Made by a program: the position numbers and the translations under genes. A stretch of 64,000 nt of DNA from Protula sp. h YS-2021 (lineage: Eukaryota; Annelida; Polychaeta; Sabellida; Serpulidae): assembly GCA_949752745.1 (NCBI GenBank), contig OX457027.1:84431936-84495935 (forward strand). The letters are read 5' to 3'. Each line of letters opens with the position of its first letter. Position 1 is the stretch's first letter. This document shows positions 19,197-30,327 of this stretch, in pieces. The notes below the pieces were generated by a model, which was given only the letters and a program-made list of their open reading frames with translations, was not told the origin of the DNA and ran no database searches.

Positions 19197-21302
19197 GTGA
19201 GTCCCGCGGGGCGGGGATTTCGGTGGGGGGGGGGGAGGGGGGAGAGCATGTCCGTGTGGGGGATCAGCCCGCCCAGCGAGAACGAGCTCTATGCCAGCCT
19301 TGTGGGCAACGATACCATCAATCTAGTCGTTACTGTGACGTTCACGAGGTGAGTCCCGCGGGGCAGGGATTTTGGGGGTGGGGGTGGGGGGTGGGAGAGA
19401 GCACGTCCGTGTGGGGGATCAGCCCTCCCAGTGAGAACGAGCTCTATGCCAGCCTTGTGGGGCAATGATACCATCAATCTAGTCGTTACTGTGACGTTCA
19501 CGAGGTGAGTCCCGCGGGGCAGGGATTTTGGGGGTGGGGGTGGGGGGTGGGAGAGAGCACGTCCGTGTGGGGGATCAGCCCTCCCAGTGAGAACGAGCTC
19601 TATGCCAGCCTTGTGGGGCAACGATACCATCAATCTAGTCGTTACTGTGACGTTCACGAGGTGAGTCCCGCGGGGCAGGGATTTTGGGGGTGGGGGTGGG
19701 GGGTGGGAGAGAGCACGTCCGTGTGGGGGATCAGCCCTCCCAGTGAGAACGAGCTCTATGCCAGCCTTGTGGGGCAATGATACCATCAATCTAGTCGTTA
19801 CTGTGACGTTCACGAGGTGAGTCCCGCGGGGCAGGGATTTTGGGGGTGGGGGTGGGGGGTGGGAGAGAGCACGTCCGTGTGGGGGATCAGCCCTCCCAGT
19901 GAGAACGAGCTCTATGCCAGCCTTGTGGGGCAATGATACCATCAATCTAGTCGTTACTGTGACGTTCACGAGGTGAGTCCCGCGGGGCAGGGATTTTGGG
20001 GGTGGGGGTGGGGGGTGGGAGAGAGCACGTCCGTGTGGGGGATCAGCCCTCCCAGTGAGAACGAGCTCTATGCCAGCCTTGTGGGGCAATGATACCATCA
20101 ATCTAGTCGTTACTGTGACGTTCACGAGGTGAGTCCCGCGGGGCAGGGATTTTGGGGGTGGGGGTGGGGGGTGGGAGAGAGCACGTCCGTGTGGGGGATC
20201 AGCCCGCCCAGCGAGAACGAGCTCTATGCCAGCCTTGTGGGCAACGATACCATCAATCTAGTCGTTACTGTGACGTTCACGAGGTGAGTCCCGCGGGGCA
20301 GGGATTTTGGGGGTGGGGGTGGGGGGTGGGAGAGAGCACGTCCGTGTGGGGGATCAGCCCTCCCAGTGAGAACGAGCTCTATGCCAGCCTTGTGGGGCAA
20401 TGATACCATCAATCTAGTCGTTACTGTGACGTTCACGAGGTGAGTCCCGCGGGGCAGGGATTTTGGGGGTGGGGGTGGGGGGTGGGAGAGAGCACGTCCG
20501 TGTGGGGGATCAGCCCGCCCAGCGAGAACGAGCTCTATGCCAGCCTTGTGGGCAATGATACCATCAATCTAGTCGTTACTGTGACGTTCACGAGGTGAGT
20601 CCCGCGGGGCGGGGATTTCGGTGGGGGGGGGGGGGGGGGGAGGGGGGAGAGCATGTCCGTGTGGGGGATCAGCCCGCCCAGCGAGAACGAGCTCTATGCC
20701 AGCCTTGTGGGCAACGATACCATCAATCTAGTCGTTACTGTGACGTTCACGAGGTGAGTCCCGCGGGGCAGGGATTTTGGGGGTGGGGGTGGGGGGTGGG
20801 AGAGAGCACGTCCGTGTGGGGGATCAGCCCTCCCAGTGAGAACGAGCTCTATGCCAGCCTTGTGGGCAACGATACCATCAATCTAGTCGTTACTGTGACG
20901 TTCACGAGGTGAGTCCCGCGGGGCAGGGATTTTGGGGGTGGGGGTGGGGGGTGGGAGAGAGCACGTCCGTGTGGGGGATCAGCCCTCCCAGTGAGAACGA
21001 GCTCTATGCCAGCCTTGTGGGGCAACGATACCATCAATCTAGTCGTTACTGTGACGTTCACGAGGTGAGTCCCGCGGGGCAGGGATTTTGGGGGTGGGGG
21101 TGGGGGGTGGGAGAGAGCACGTCCGTGTGGGGGATCAGCCCTCCCAGTGAGAACGAGCTCTATGCCAGCCTTGTGGGGCAATGATACCATCAATCTAGTC
21201 GTTACTGTGACGTTCACGAGGTGAGTCCCGCGGGGCAGGGATTTTGGGGGTGGGGGTGGGGGGTGGGAGAGAGCACGTCCGTGTGGGGGATCAGCCCGCC
21301 CA
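19197..21302 (+). repeat. ~155-bp array of cap-exon 3' part plus splice donor
   Basis: Thirteen full units of about 150-157 bp, then a truncated one, each contain intron (GTGAGTCCCGCGGGGC, G-rich spacer), the last ~110 bases of the cap exon (from GAGAGCACGTCCGTGTGGGG to TTCACGAG) and again the donor. Units are almost identical. A recurrent one-base insertion (GTGGGGCAA versus GTGGGCAA) in most copies shifts the exon frame. Five intronic copies keep the original frame. No unit carries the exon's own acceptor. Confidence 0.96.
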
Positions 21303-21598
21303 GTCCCGCGGGGCGGTGCGGGTGCGGGGGGGGGGGGCGGGGGACATGAGAATCGCAGGGGAGAGCACGAGCGAGAACGAGACGTGTGAGAGCCAGGTGA
21401 GCCCCATTCTGGTCAGCAAAGAAAGCCATTATATCGCAAAACACAGGAGTAAATTTTGAACGATTATAACGAGAAGAAAATAGGTTAAAAAAGTTGAATG
21501 TAAGAATAGAAAAGAAAAGAGAGAGACAGAGAAGCCAAATTATAATAACTGTAGCAAAATGAAGCATTTTCGGTTCTTTGTTTCGTCTGTGTCAATAG

Positions 21599-21730
21599 GG
21601 AGCTAACGCAGGAATCGAAAGCTTCCGAAACCGTGTCTAATGAATTCATCAAGAGCTTGACGAAGGAGCACGACAGCAAGATTCGCCTGGATATCGCCAA
21701 TATGATCAATGGCAACTCCAGCTCACCTGT
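21599..21730 (+). CDS. PIEZO: PIEZO exon: extracellular cap, part 3
   Basis: The acceptor is TGTCAATAG and the donor GTAAGT; phase 2 to 2. It encodes about 44 residues, polar, with SNEFIKSLTKEHDSKIRLDI and NGNSSSPV. The position matches the variable cap region of vertebrate PIEZO before the 'P(N/Y)(L/Y)FPKY' motif. Confidence 0.88.
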
Positions 21731-22051
21731 GTAAGTCACGTGATCCCCATGCGCGTTAGCTTATGTCAAGGCCGTGAAAAGAGAATTACAGAGTAAAAAA
21801 TGCTTGCAGCAAAGGGAGGTGGGGGGGGAGGGGGAGGGGGATACGGACAGAAATAACGATGTAAAGAAAATGTATGTTATACGTCGTCTATAGTGCAAAA
21901 TGATGCGGCGTTGTATTGCTGTACATTCTTAATTACAATTCATTTCATTTCGGATTTATTTGAGTCTTCTTCTTAGACAAAAGCTTAGATAAACAATGTC
22001 AGCATTGTGATCATTGTTTATCTGGGGAGAGAAAAATGCTTTTGTTTGTAG

Positions 22052-22125
22052 AATGATACCTGACGTCTTCCCGCGGTATTTACGCGTGCCTGGAAGCGGC
22101 AAAGTGGAGAAAGTCGAACATTTCA
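22052..22125 (+). CDS. PIEZO: PIEZO exon: extracellular cap, part 4
   Basis: The acceptor is TTTGTAG and the donor GTGAGT; phase 2 to 1. It encodes about 25 residues including MIPDVFPRYLRVPGSG, matching vertebrate VIPNLFPKYIRAPNG. Confidence 0.93.
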
Positions 22126-22656
22126 GTGAGTTTTTTCTTCCTGTTCTGTCTTTTATTTCAAATTGACCCCATTTCAGTGGGAAATAAGAAAGAATGACGA
22201 GTTGCATATATGACTTTTTTAGTGCTGAAAACAGAAAAAACCCCGTGAAGTGCGTAAAATTGGCAGACATTTTTAACTCCCCGGCACCCCCGTACGCCCA
22301 AGTAGTGACGTTGCTCATCACCATGACTTAAACGTAAACCCGCCACCCTCCTCCTTTACTGCTCCCCCCTCGCCAATTCCCCAGCCCCTCCCCTTCCCCC
22401 ACCCTGCCCCGTGGAAGTACTTCCCGTCACCCTCCCCCTTCACCCCTCCCCCCTCCCCCTCGCCTATTCCCCACCCCCTCCCCCTACCCCCCTCCACCCT
22501 GCCCCGTGGATGTACTGATTGATGAGGACTATATTCTGATTGATTGTTATTCTTTTTCTCAGCAATAGAAAATGCAAGAAATAAAATGTCGGTTGTGCTA
22601 TGCTTTCGTAAACAAATATTCAAGTCCATTCCAATGACGTCACTGCTTTTCTACAG
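22126..22656 (+). other. PIEZO intron with C-rich duplicated tract
   Basis: No gene seen. A C-rich tract at about 22335-22510 contains two copies of a ~100-bp segment that ends CCACCCTGCCCCGTGGA. Confidence 0.6.
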
Positions 22657-22855
22657 ACGAGACCATGGTGAATGTGACGTGCGACCTGCAGAAGCTTGAC
22701 GACATGTCGCAGAAACAGTGGTGGGAGCTCAAGGAATCGACCTACTCCGACCCTTTCGACACCACTTCGGTCGTGATAACCATGAACCAGCTGACCGTCA
22801 TAGCGTTTAACGATCGCGTCGCTCCCACCGCGTTCTCTTTCTTCACAAGCTACGG
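22657..22855 (+). CDS. PIEZO: PIEZO exon: end of cap, common donor for both last exons
   Basis: The acceptor is TTTTCTACAG and the donor GTGAGT; phase 1 to 2. It encodes about 67 residues with WWELKESTYSDPFDT, TVIAFNDRVAPTAFSFFTSY and a split Gly codon. Vertebrate PIEZO has EWWVIEL and VIFSDKVSPPSLGFLAGYG. The exon ends GG, and both downstream last exons begin with C, completing glycine. Confidence 0.97.
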
Positions 22856-23100
22856 GTGAGTTTGGGGGTAGTTTTGAGGCTCTGTTTGGGTGATGCGCCG
22901 GTGAGTTGGGGGAGTTTTGAGGCTCTGGTTGGGTGATGCCACGGTGAGTTTGGGGGTAGCTTTGAGGCTCTGTTTGGGTGATGCACCGGTGAGTTTGGGA
23001 GAGTTTTGAGGCTCTGGTTGGGTGATGCGCCGGTGAGTTTGGGGGTAGTTTAGAGGGTCTGTTTGGGTGATGCACCGATAAGTTTGGGAGTTTTGAGATT
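22856..23100 (+). repeat. 45-bp minisatellite seeded at a 5' splice site
   Basis: About five copies of a ~45-bp unit beginning GTGAGTTTGGGGGTAGTTTT and ending GTGATGCGCCG start exactly at the donor of the preceding exon. Each unit offers a CCG/GTGAGT donor. Confidence 0.93.
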
Positions 23101-24071
23101 CTTTTTGCAACTATATCCCCAAATTAGGTATGGGATTTGTAAGCAAATTAAGAAACGAGCTTGCTTGGTTATTGGTGTGCCTGATGTGGGACAGTACCCT
23201 CATTGTCTGAGCCTTACCTTGTGCAAAATGCGAAAGAAAACATGCAGTTTTAAAAGTATTTTCCAAGAGTCTTTAAAAAAAAAACAAAAAAAAAACAAAA
23301 AACAAAAACGGTGCTATGGATTTCGGGGAATTCAAGTCTTGCGTATTCCCTCTTGCTCCTGAATTTGGACGTGAAGCTTGCCTTTTCTATTTCCTTCCTT
23401 TCTTCCTTTTATTCTACATTTGTTACACGAGTTTTATGCATATGGAAAGTTTTTGTGCATGTTTTAGTCGGGGGGGATTTGCTGCTTTTTTTTTTTTCGG
23501 TTGGTTACTTGGTATTTTGAGCGGTGCTTTTTGTCTTTGACGGACTTTAGAATTGTTTAAATTTTTACAATCTGCCATACTTGTACTGGTTAATACAATG
23601 AGACCTCTGCGGTTTTGTGGCCCATTAAAGCGGAACTTCAGACCTATAACACACAGTGTTGCTTCTAAGTGGATGCCTTCCCTGCATTCTCTCTTCGCTG
23701 AAAAAGATACATTAGATCATTTTCACTTTGATTTATTGATCCGTTTCAAAACTTTCTTTTAACTTGTCGGTCAAATTATTTGCAAAATGTTGAACTTGTT
23801 TCTAAAATGTGCCTCAGAATCACAACGACATAGCTGAAGTCTTAGTTGATGGAACTGTAATTTTATGGAACTGCATAACAAAAAAAAAAACAGTATAGAC
23901 AAAATTTTATTTACAGACACGTAAGGGCATGGCAGTATTTGTATTTTATAAAAGTCTATTACTCACTGTAAATGTATACACAGTTTATCTTTCAATAAAT
24001 GCACTTTTGTTTCTCACATAATTTTATCTGTGTTTTTTTTTCTCTCCCTCTGTCTCTCTTGGGCATGACAG
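23101..24071 (+). other. PIEZO intron, AT-rich; no gene seen
   Basis: It holds poly-A and poly-T runs and short open frames without recognisable similarity. The last 60 bases are pyrimidine-rich (CTGTGTTTTTTTTTCTCTCC), a good branch-to-acceptor tract for terminal exon A. Confidence 0.6.
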
Positions 24072-24339
24072 CATTATCGGACTGTATCTGTCCTTTATCC
24101 TCGTCATCGGCCGGTTCATTCGGCTCATGACGAGCGGCCTGGCGCAGAACATCATGTTCACGCACCTGCCGTACGTGGACCGCGTACTCAAGCTGTGCAA
24201 GGACCTGTACCTGGTGCGCGAGGCGAAGGAGCTGAGGCTGGAAGAGGAGCTCTTCGCCCGCCTCGTCTTCCTCTACCGCTCGCCCGAGACGCTCATCAAA
24301 GAGACGCGCCGGCCAGAGATCAAAGAGAAGGAGGACTGA
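24072..24339 (+). CDS. PIEZO: PIEZO terminal exon A: inner pore helix and CTD
   Basis: The acceptor is GCATGACAG; the exon starts in phase 2 and ends at TGA. It encodes 89 residues including the split Gly: the pore-lining inner helix (LYLSFILVIGRFIRLMTSGL), then MFTHLP, VDRVLKLCKDLYLVREAKEL and FLYRSPETLIK, and a charged tail ending EIKEKED. Gate residues equivalent to mouse PIEZO1 L2475/V2476 and the P2536/E2537 pair are kept. The acidic pair of the vertebrate MFEELP motif (E2495/E2496) is replaced by Thr-His. Codons are strongly GC-rich at third positions. Residue numbers are from memory, checked by counting from the known mouse C-terminus. Confidence 0.96.
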
Positions 24340-24940
24340 TCACCGGCATGCTGTTGCCATGGTGTCGTGATGCCCGCAACTTACTGAGCCATTGTGACGT
24401 CACTGTGTGGTATGGTTATGCCAGCTTCAGTGACGGGAGGAAAAGGCATAGGACAACATGGGTGAACCATCTGAAAGCTTGAACCTGCCCCCCCTTCAAT
24501 TCTTACTCCCCCGCCCACATACAACTTGTGACGTCACAGTGACATGAATGCTCGGCTTGTGATAGGTTAGCGTACCAGGATGTTGCCATGGGTGATGTAC
24601 GTCGGCGCGGAGCTGCTGAGCTCGGCGCGCACATTTGTGAAACTCTAGTCAAACGATTTTTGGCAAAGAAAAAAAAAAGCAATGGAATGCCTACAGATTA
24701 CTTATTCACTAACCTTAGCGTCTTATATGTTGTGGTGCGGGTTGTAACGGCGAGGGGTGTGAGGAGGGGGTGGTGGGATGGGTTGGAGACAATAGGTGGT
24801 GCATATCATGATCTGTTATATGTACTACGTGATTCTTTTCAGTAAAATGAAATGACGCTCTCGTCACCCCTCCCCCTCACCCCAATCCCTCCCCCATACA
24901 AAATAATACCATAAATAATAAAGAAATATATGAAATGAAT
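24340..24940 (+). other. PIEZO: Probable 3' UTR of terminal exon A
   Basis: Sequence after the stop has no long open frame of recognised kind. The first good AATAAA is about 580 bases downstream, at 24917. It is labelled 3' UTR by inference only. Confidence 0.5.
24917..24922 (+). promoter_or_regulatory. Candidate poly(A) signal for exon A transcripts
   Basis: AATAAA in an AT-rich stretch, preceded by ATAAAT and followed by another AATAAA near 24941. It would end the shorter PIEZO transcript before exon B. Confidence 0.45.
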
Positions 24941-26124
24941 AATAAAAGAAAAAACAATTCCTCGCCGGGACCGATCCGTGAGTTATCTTACGTCTTATCT
25001 ACTGTGGTGCTTATCATTATGTTAATTACTAGATATCACAGATTTTTGATATCTTTCTTCAACGTGTACAGCGTGTTGTTGTGGTGTTGTGTATGTAGCG
25101 ACATGTGGGAAAGCCCAAAAGTGCCACATAAACGTCACAATACGAAACACACCAGGTTACTAAAAAGAAATATCAAAACAGGTAAATCGTTGTTTTAAGC
25201 ATTGGTGGGTTGAGTAAAAAATAATGTTTTTTTTTATTCTATTTTAAATTTTTACTTTTGTTGGCTTGTTAGGTGTTTAATTAGAAGTAAATATTATTTA
25301 TTAAATTTAAAATTAATTCAATCAAGTGGTGTGTAAATCTGACTGATTTCGTAAAATTTAATTTGTGGTGTTACGCCATTGTTTGCTTGCAGAACGACAT
25401 AGACTTCTTCAGTGCTGTCTTGTTTTAACGACATGTGCGTGATCGAACCGATTTGTGGCGTTATGACGAAAGTGTCGTAAAGGGGGAGGGGGCGGTTTCG
25501 TGAATATTAAATATTGAATTTGGGTTATGAAAATCATGTCGCTTAAAACAAAGTACTGCGTACAATTCTGTCGTTGATCACAATGTATCTAAGCAATTAC
25601 AAAAAAGAATATTTTTTCTATGTATTATGTACATTTTAACCGTATGAAATACTCAATGTGAGAGTACCTGAGGTACTTGTAGATTAGTGTTGCCTGCTAT
25701 CGTGTTGTTATGACTAATCACGGATCAGAGAGTCCCTTCACGCCTGTACGTAACTGTAATCACGACATGAGCGGCCACAACGGAGATAGAAGATAGAAAT
25801 AGAGACTCACGAGAGCAATAACGATGTGTCAATCATAGTCGTGACGTCATATCAAGGTGTGCATCGCATCCCTTCGTGTATAGTCAACATAATGAAATTA
25901 CATGCCAAGATTTTAATAGCTTTTGTGAATTCTATGGGTTTTTCCTGTGCTGATTTAGGAGGCTGTTACCAGAGCTCTACCCCCCCCTTCCCCCACCCCT
26001 CCGCCCATCCCCTCCTCGTGTTGTTACAAGAGCTGTACCTCCCTTCCCCCACCCATCCCCTCCGCCAACCACATTGCTTGGTGTCATGGGTGAAAAACTT
26101 ACACCGATGAGCTCTTGCTTTTAT

Positions 26125-26441
26125 TTATTCCCCAAAGGCGGAATATATGACCGCGTGTCGGTCTGTCGGTCGGTAGGTCTGTCGGTCGGTCTGTCGGTCT
26201 GTCATCAAGGGCTTGTTAACACGATAACTTAAAAACTGCTGCAAGGATTTTAATGAAACTTGGTATGTAGCTTCTATGGGAGCAAACACAGATCGGTATT
26301 GTGAATGGGCCATGTTCGTCCAAGGAAAATGGACCAGCTGGACTTAGAAAATTTCAGCTTTTGACTATTGATGGCCGTGTTTAACTGATGGGGTGGGGGC
26401 CCTGTGGGGAATATGTGGGCTATGCACACTGCTCTAGTTTA
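26125..26441 (+). repeat. Dispersed ~300-bp repeat, copy 2
   Basis: Same strand and layout as the copy at 5919-6221. The head is ATTCCCCAAAGGCGGAAT, then a CGGT-rich run, GCAAGGATTTTAATGAAACT and TGGACCAGCTGGACTTAGAA, ending CTATGCACACTGCTCTAGTT. The copies differ mainly in the CGGT run and a few substitutions. Confidence 0.85.
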
Positions 26442-29149
26442 CAGTGTATCTTTTTGTTGCAAAATACAGTGTTTTGTGGCAGACTTCATCAAGGGAGTTT
26501 TGATACACGTAAATGAAATAATAATAATAATAATAATTGTTATTATTATTTTCGAGTAACTTGAACGTTTTTGCTTTGCCATTGTCGTTTACAGACTCTC
26601 TCCCAGTGACAGAGTCATAATGTCCTCAGTGAATGCGTCATATTATTTACTGTAAATACAGTCGCTGTTTTAGCTGTCGTCTGTTAAGCTCGCGTTATCG
26701 GCCTGTACTTTTGATCTGTCATCGTTGACGTGTATGATGATCTTGTTTCCTGAGAGAGTAAAATTTCCGCTATCAAAGAATCCACTAGAAATTTCTGTCT
26801 GATCATTTCTCCGCCATTACCTTAAAGCTCCGATTTGCGTTGACTTCATTTTTCTTCAGGAAGAATAAAAACAGATGAAAGGGCACAAAGAAGATACTTG
26901 CCTTTAACTGATTTATGATTTATCGATACATTTCAAATACACAAGAACGATAAGAGTTTTTCAGACTTTATAAGATTAACTGACTTCTTCTGTAAGTTAG
27001 AGGCATCATAAGAAATTACTGATTTAATAATTCATCGAAGTTCAGTTCCCAGTTGAAAATGCGTGACAGGTGATAGCACGTGGACACACGTGACCGCTCG
27101 TGGACACACGTGACCGCTCGTGGACACACGTGACCGCACGTAGACACACGTGACCTCTCGTGCTTACAGGTGGTTGGCTAAGTATTTGCCATTTATGGGT
27201 GTGTGACAACTGGTGCACTGAATGTACATGTCACGTGCATGTTACGTTACACATGCAGGCATGATAAGAACTGTCCGCTTTTTCAGCTGTTACCGCTTTT
27301 GTGGGCTTTAAATTTGCGGTCTCCGAGATCGATGCAAATTCGTTGAGATCTCAAAATGCACTTTATGCTGAGGGGAGGGGGGGGGGGTCGATGGGCTTAT
27401 ACTGAGGCTAACCTGAGCAGTATTTTGACAATTTAGAATTAATAGAATTAAACAAACTCATGATATAATTGTTGCTTGCATAATGCCAAAGTAGCTGTAA
27501 ATACTTTCATTTAATTCGCAAAATACCGAATTTTCCCGGGGAAAACCCCCCACCCGGACCCCCCCCCCCCCTGTAATGGTTTGTTGCGTCTGCGACGCTT
27601 GAGAAGAATTTCCGCTTTTTTAGACCCCGACTCTTCTCATGTCTGCACATGACATGTTGCGCATAACATGTTACACATGACATGTTACACATGACATGTC
27701 TGCACATGATATCTTACGCATAACATGTTACACATAACATGTTATTCGTGACGTGTTACACATGACATGTCTACACATGACATGTTACACATGAATGTGG
27801 ATCAGATAGTGTGTGTATATTTACAAAGTATCTCAAGGCCAATCGATTTGAATCAATTACTGGATGGTGATTCCTTGCTGCTGTAGCCGACGATATGCTT
27901 GTGGGAGAAATGAAATTGACAGCTTAGGCAATTGTTGGGTTTATGCATTTTATACATCGCAGTCGCTTCGTTGTCATTAACTGTAAGTGATAGTCATTGT
28001 ATATAGGGACGTGTTTTAATTAGTAAATTAAGGAAGTGATATTCTCGCAGTAAAACAGCCAAAGTGGTATTCTGTTCGGTAAGCTTTAGTTACTTTTTGT
28101 TTCATTTGGATGTCCAATACTTAGAGATATCATCAATACTTAGAGAGGTGTCATAATACTTAGGGGGGTGTCATCAGTACTTAGGGAGGCACCAACAACA
28201 CTAAGAGAGGTGGCATCAGTACCGAGGGAGGTGTCGTCAATACGTAGAGAGGTGTCGTCAGTTGGCCCATTTGTTATTGTGTAGAATTGTGTCTGGAGTC
28301 TTGTAAGAAGCTTTGACTGACCTGTAAACTGACGATTTTAAATTTTTAAGTAGAGAGAGGTCTCGATCTGGTCTACATTCTACGTTTATGTACAATTAAA
28401 ATTTCCAAAAAAGTATTTATATTAAACTCTGCAAACAAATTGACTGAAATGGAGTTGTTTGATGTATACTTGTTTATTTGGAGATGGACTGCTGTGCAAA
28501 TGTAGATTCACATTGTTGACACTTTGTCGGGAACGTTATGTCTTTATTCATTAATCATTGTACGTTAAAAAAAGTGTCACCAGAAAATCTTGATTCTAGT
28601 CCTCGCTGTATGTATATATAGAGTGCGGTCAGTTTGTTTTATATTAAAAAGTCATTAAAGAATAAAAGTACTTTCTAGTTAAATTTGATGTTTTAATTTG
28701 CACAATGTTTGTGACGTGAAAGGTGGAGATATTCTGCATTTGCGCAATCGCACACCTTTTTCCTAAGCTCCATAGAGTTCATGCCTGGTGTGAATTCCTA
28801 GGAATCGCGAGCGACAGATTCTCTGACTTACCCCAAGTACGAAAATCAAAATCTAGGACCCGTGGCAAAAACCTGCTTTTCCTTGCCTTAGCGACACGCC
28901 TTGGGAGGGGAGTCACATATACTCAAGACACTCTCCATCAGATTCAAAGTATAGAAAAATTAGTGAGTAGGGAAGGAGGCAGCCCCAAATTTGATGTCAG
29001 TGAAAGGTGTCACGACCTTCCCGATGGAGGTTCCCTGCCTGACAGAGGCATGCCCCGGAGCAACAACGCATTCTTTATACTCTTGACATTGTTGTTGAAA
29101 ACGTACACATAGTGTGAGGTGGTGGTCGTTTATTTTCAAGCACACGTTT

Positions 29150-29590
29150 TGCCATCACGTGTGATGAGGGGACTGTGAAACTGGCAGTAAGCTGTCGGCA
29201 CGTGTGAAACTGTGAGAAACTTTCCACCCATTTTACAGGGGAGTAAAGATTCTGACACTGGGAGAAAGTTTCTGACACGGGTCACACTTGGAGAAAGCTT
29301 GCTCGCGTCACACTGGGCGAGGGCTTCCGACACGTGTGACATCATGCGAGAAAGCTTATAGAGCATGCGAAACTGAGAGAAAGCTTCCAGCACGTGTGAC
29401 ACTGTGGGAGAAACTTCCGGCACGCGTGACACTAGTTGAATGTTTCCATTACGTGTAACACTGTGGGAGAAAGCTTTCAGCGTGGGTGACACTAGGAGAA
29501 AGCTTCCGGTATGCGCGACACTGCGGAAGAAAGCTACTTGCACGCGTGAAATTGTGGGAGCAGTTTCTGGCAGGTGTGACACTGTGGTTC
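29150..29590 (+). repeat. ~38-bp degenerate tandem repeat
   Basis: About eleven degenerate copies of a unit with GTGGGAGAAAGCTTCCGGCA and CACGTGTGACACTG. It lies about 500 bases upstream of terminal exon B but is not joined to its acceptor. A long open frame on the - strand here is a repeat artefact. Confidence 0.8.
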
Positions 29591-30074
29591 CGGTATAAGA
29601 GTAAGTGCTACCTTTCACGTTTTGACTGGTTCTAATATTTTATTCTCAATTTCTTATTTATTCGCACTTTTATATGCATGACTCAATAAACATAAACGTT
29701 TGCATATTTGATTTTACTTGTAATGCTTTGTTCTTATTTAACGCCTCAAAAAGAAACTTGAAAAGAATCTGTATGAAAAGCGGAATGTAAATATGTAAGG
29801 TTTTCATTGTCATGCGCATAAAATTATAGAAATATAGAAAATATACCCGTTAAATACTGAAGTTTAAGAATGGAACAGTTTAAGAATTTAACCTGTTAAA
29901 GACAGTGGGATGTAAACAAACATGCAAACTTGGACCCACGTCTGAAAGCCACTTTTTTATTGCGTGACATTTTGGTTTGGCTTATACTTTCGCCTTCCTA
30001 GCTTAGAAAAGGAACACATTTCTAAAAATAGAATAACGGCTTATTTGTGTGTGTTTGTATTTTTGTTTTTACAG

Positions 30075-30327
30075 CGTGTTGGGAATGTACGTGTCACTGG
30101 TTCTCGTCGTCGGTCAGTTCGTGCGTATCTTCCTGACCGGCATATCACAGCGCATCATGCACATTGAACTTCCGGTTGTTGACCGCGTCCTTCGCCTCTG
30201 TCTCGAGATCTACATGGTACGCGAAACTCGTGACCTTGAACTCGAAGAGCTGCTTTTCTCAAAACTTTTATTTTTATACAGATCCCCGGAGACTTTAGTG
30301 CAATGGACGAAGCATAAAAGAAGATAG
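30075..30327 (+). CDS. PIEZO: PIEZO terminal exon B: alternative inner helix and CTD
   Basis: The acceptor is TTTTTGTTTTTACAG with a strong pyrimidine tract; the exon starts in the same phase as exon A and ends at TAG. It encodes 84 residues including the split Gly: inner helix MYVSLVLVVGQFVRIFLTGI, then MHIELP, VDRVLRLCLEIYMVRETRDL, LELEE and FLYRSPETLVQWTKHKRR. It resembles vertebrate PIEZO1 more than exon A does (VETR-type VRETR, LELEE, ELP, ending WT-K). Compared with A it has Gln instead of Arg at the K2479 position, His at F2494, Ile at E2495, and keeps E2496. Gate residues L2475/V2476 and P2536/E2537 equivalents are present. Confidence 0.96.

Larger units (their letters stand above)
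24941..30074 (+). other. Interval between PIEZO terminal exons; repeats only
   Basis: I see no gene and no third copy of the terminal exon. The interval contains the second dispersed ~300-bp repeat and an (AAT)n tract near 26519. It also has a ~22-bp CGTGGACACACGTGACCGCT repeat at 27075-27160, an ACATGACATGTTACAC repeat at 27640-27795, a ~24-bp repeat at 28115-28265 and a ~38-bp repeat at 29150-29590. An open frame at 28723-29112 resembles nothing I recognise. Confidence 0.6.
1450..30327 (+). other. PIEZO: PIEZO gene, 3' portion, with two alternative last exons
   Basis: PIEZO proteins are trimeric, propeller-shaped mechanosensitive cation channels of the plasma membrane. I recognise the gene from strings that match vertebrate PIEZO1/2 closely, such as FLWAMLS, KYLFQFGFFPW, YPTRILGNFLTKKYN, LRALMDWMWTDTTL, KYGMGG, IWFPLL, PLFSMSAQQ, WGISPPS and FLYRSPET. 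All exons are on the + strand, bounded by AG and GT, and the phases agree at every junction through to either terminal exon. Total recovered is about 1,112 residues with exon A or 1,107 with exon B. This is roughly the C-terminal 45 percent of a typical ~2,500-residue PIEZO. Upstream exons lie outside the window. The exons are GC-rich at third positions, while the introns are full of minisatellites and mobile elements. Confidence 0.96.

Noticed and set aside
19289..20125. 278-codon - strand frame with repeated 'GRADPPHGRALSHPP' motif
   Set aside because: Antisense shadow of the ~155-bp array derived from the PIEZO cap exon.
28723..29112. 129-codon + strand frame between the PIEZO terminal exons
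   Set aside because: No recognised similarity, low-complexity neighbours, and no splice or start context; recorded as unassigned.
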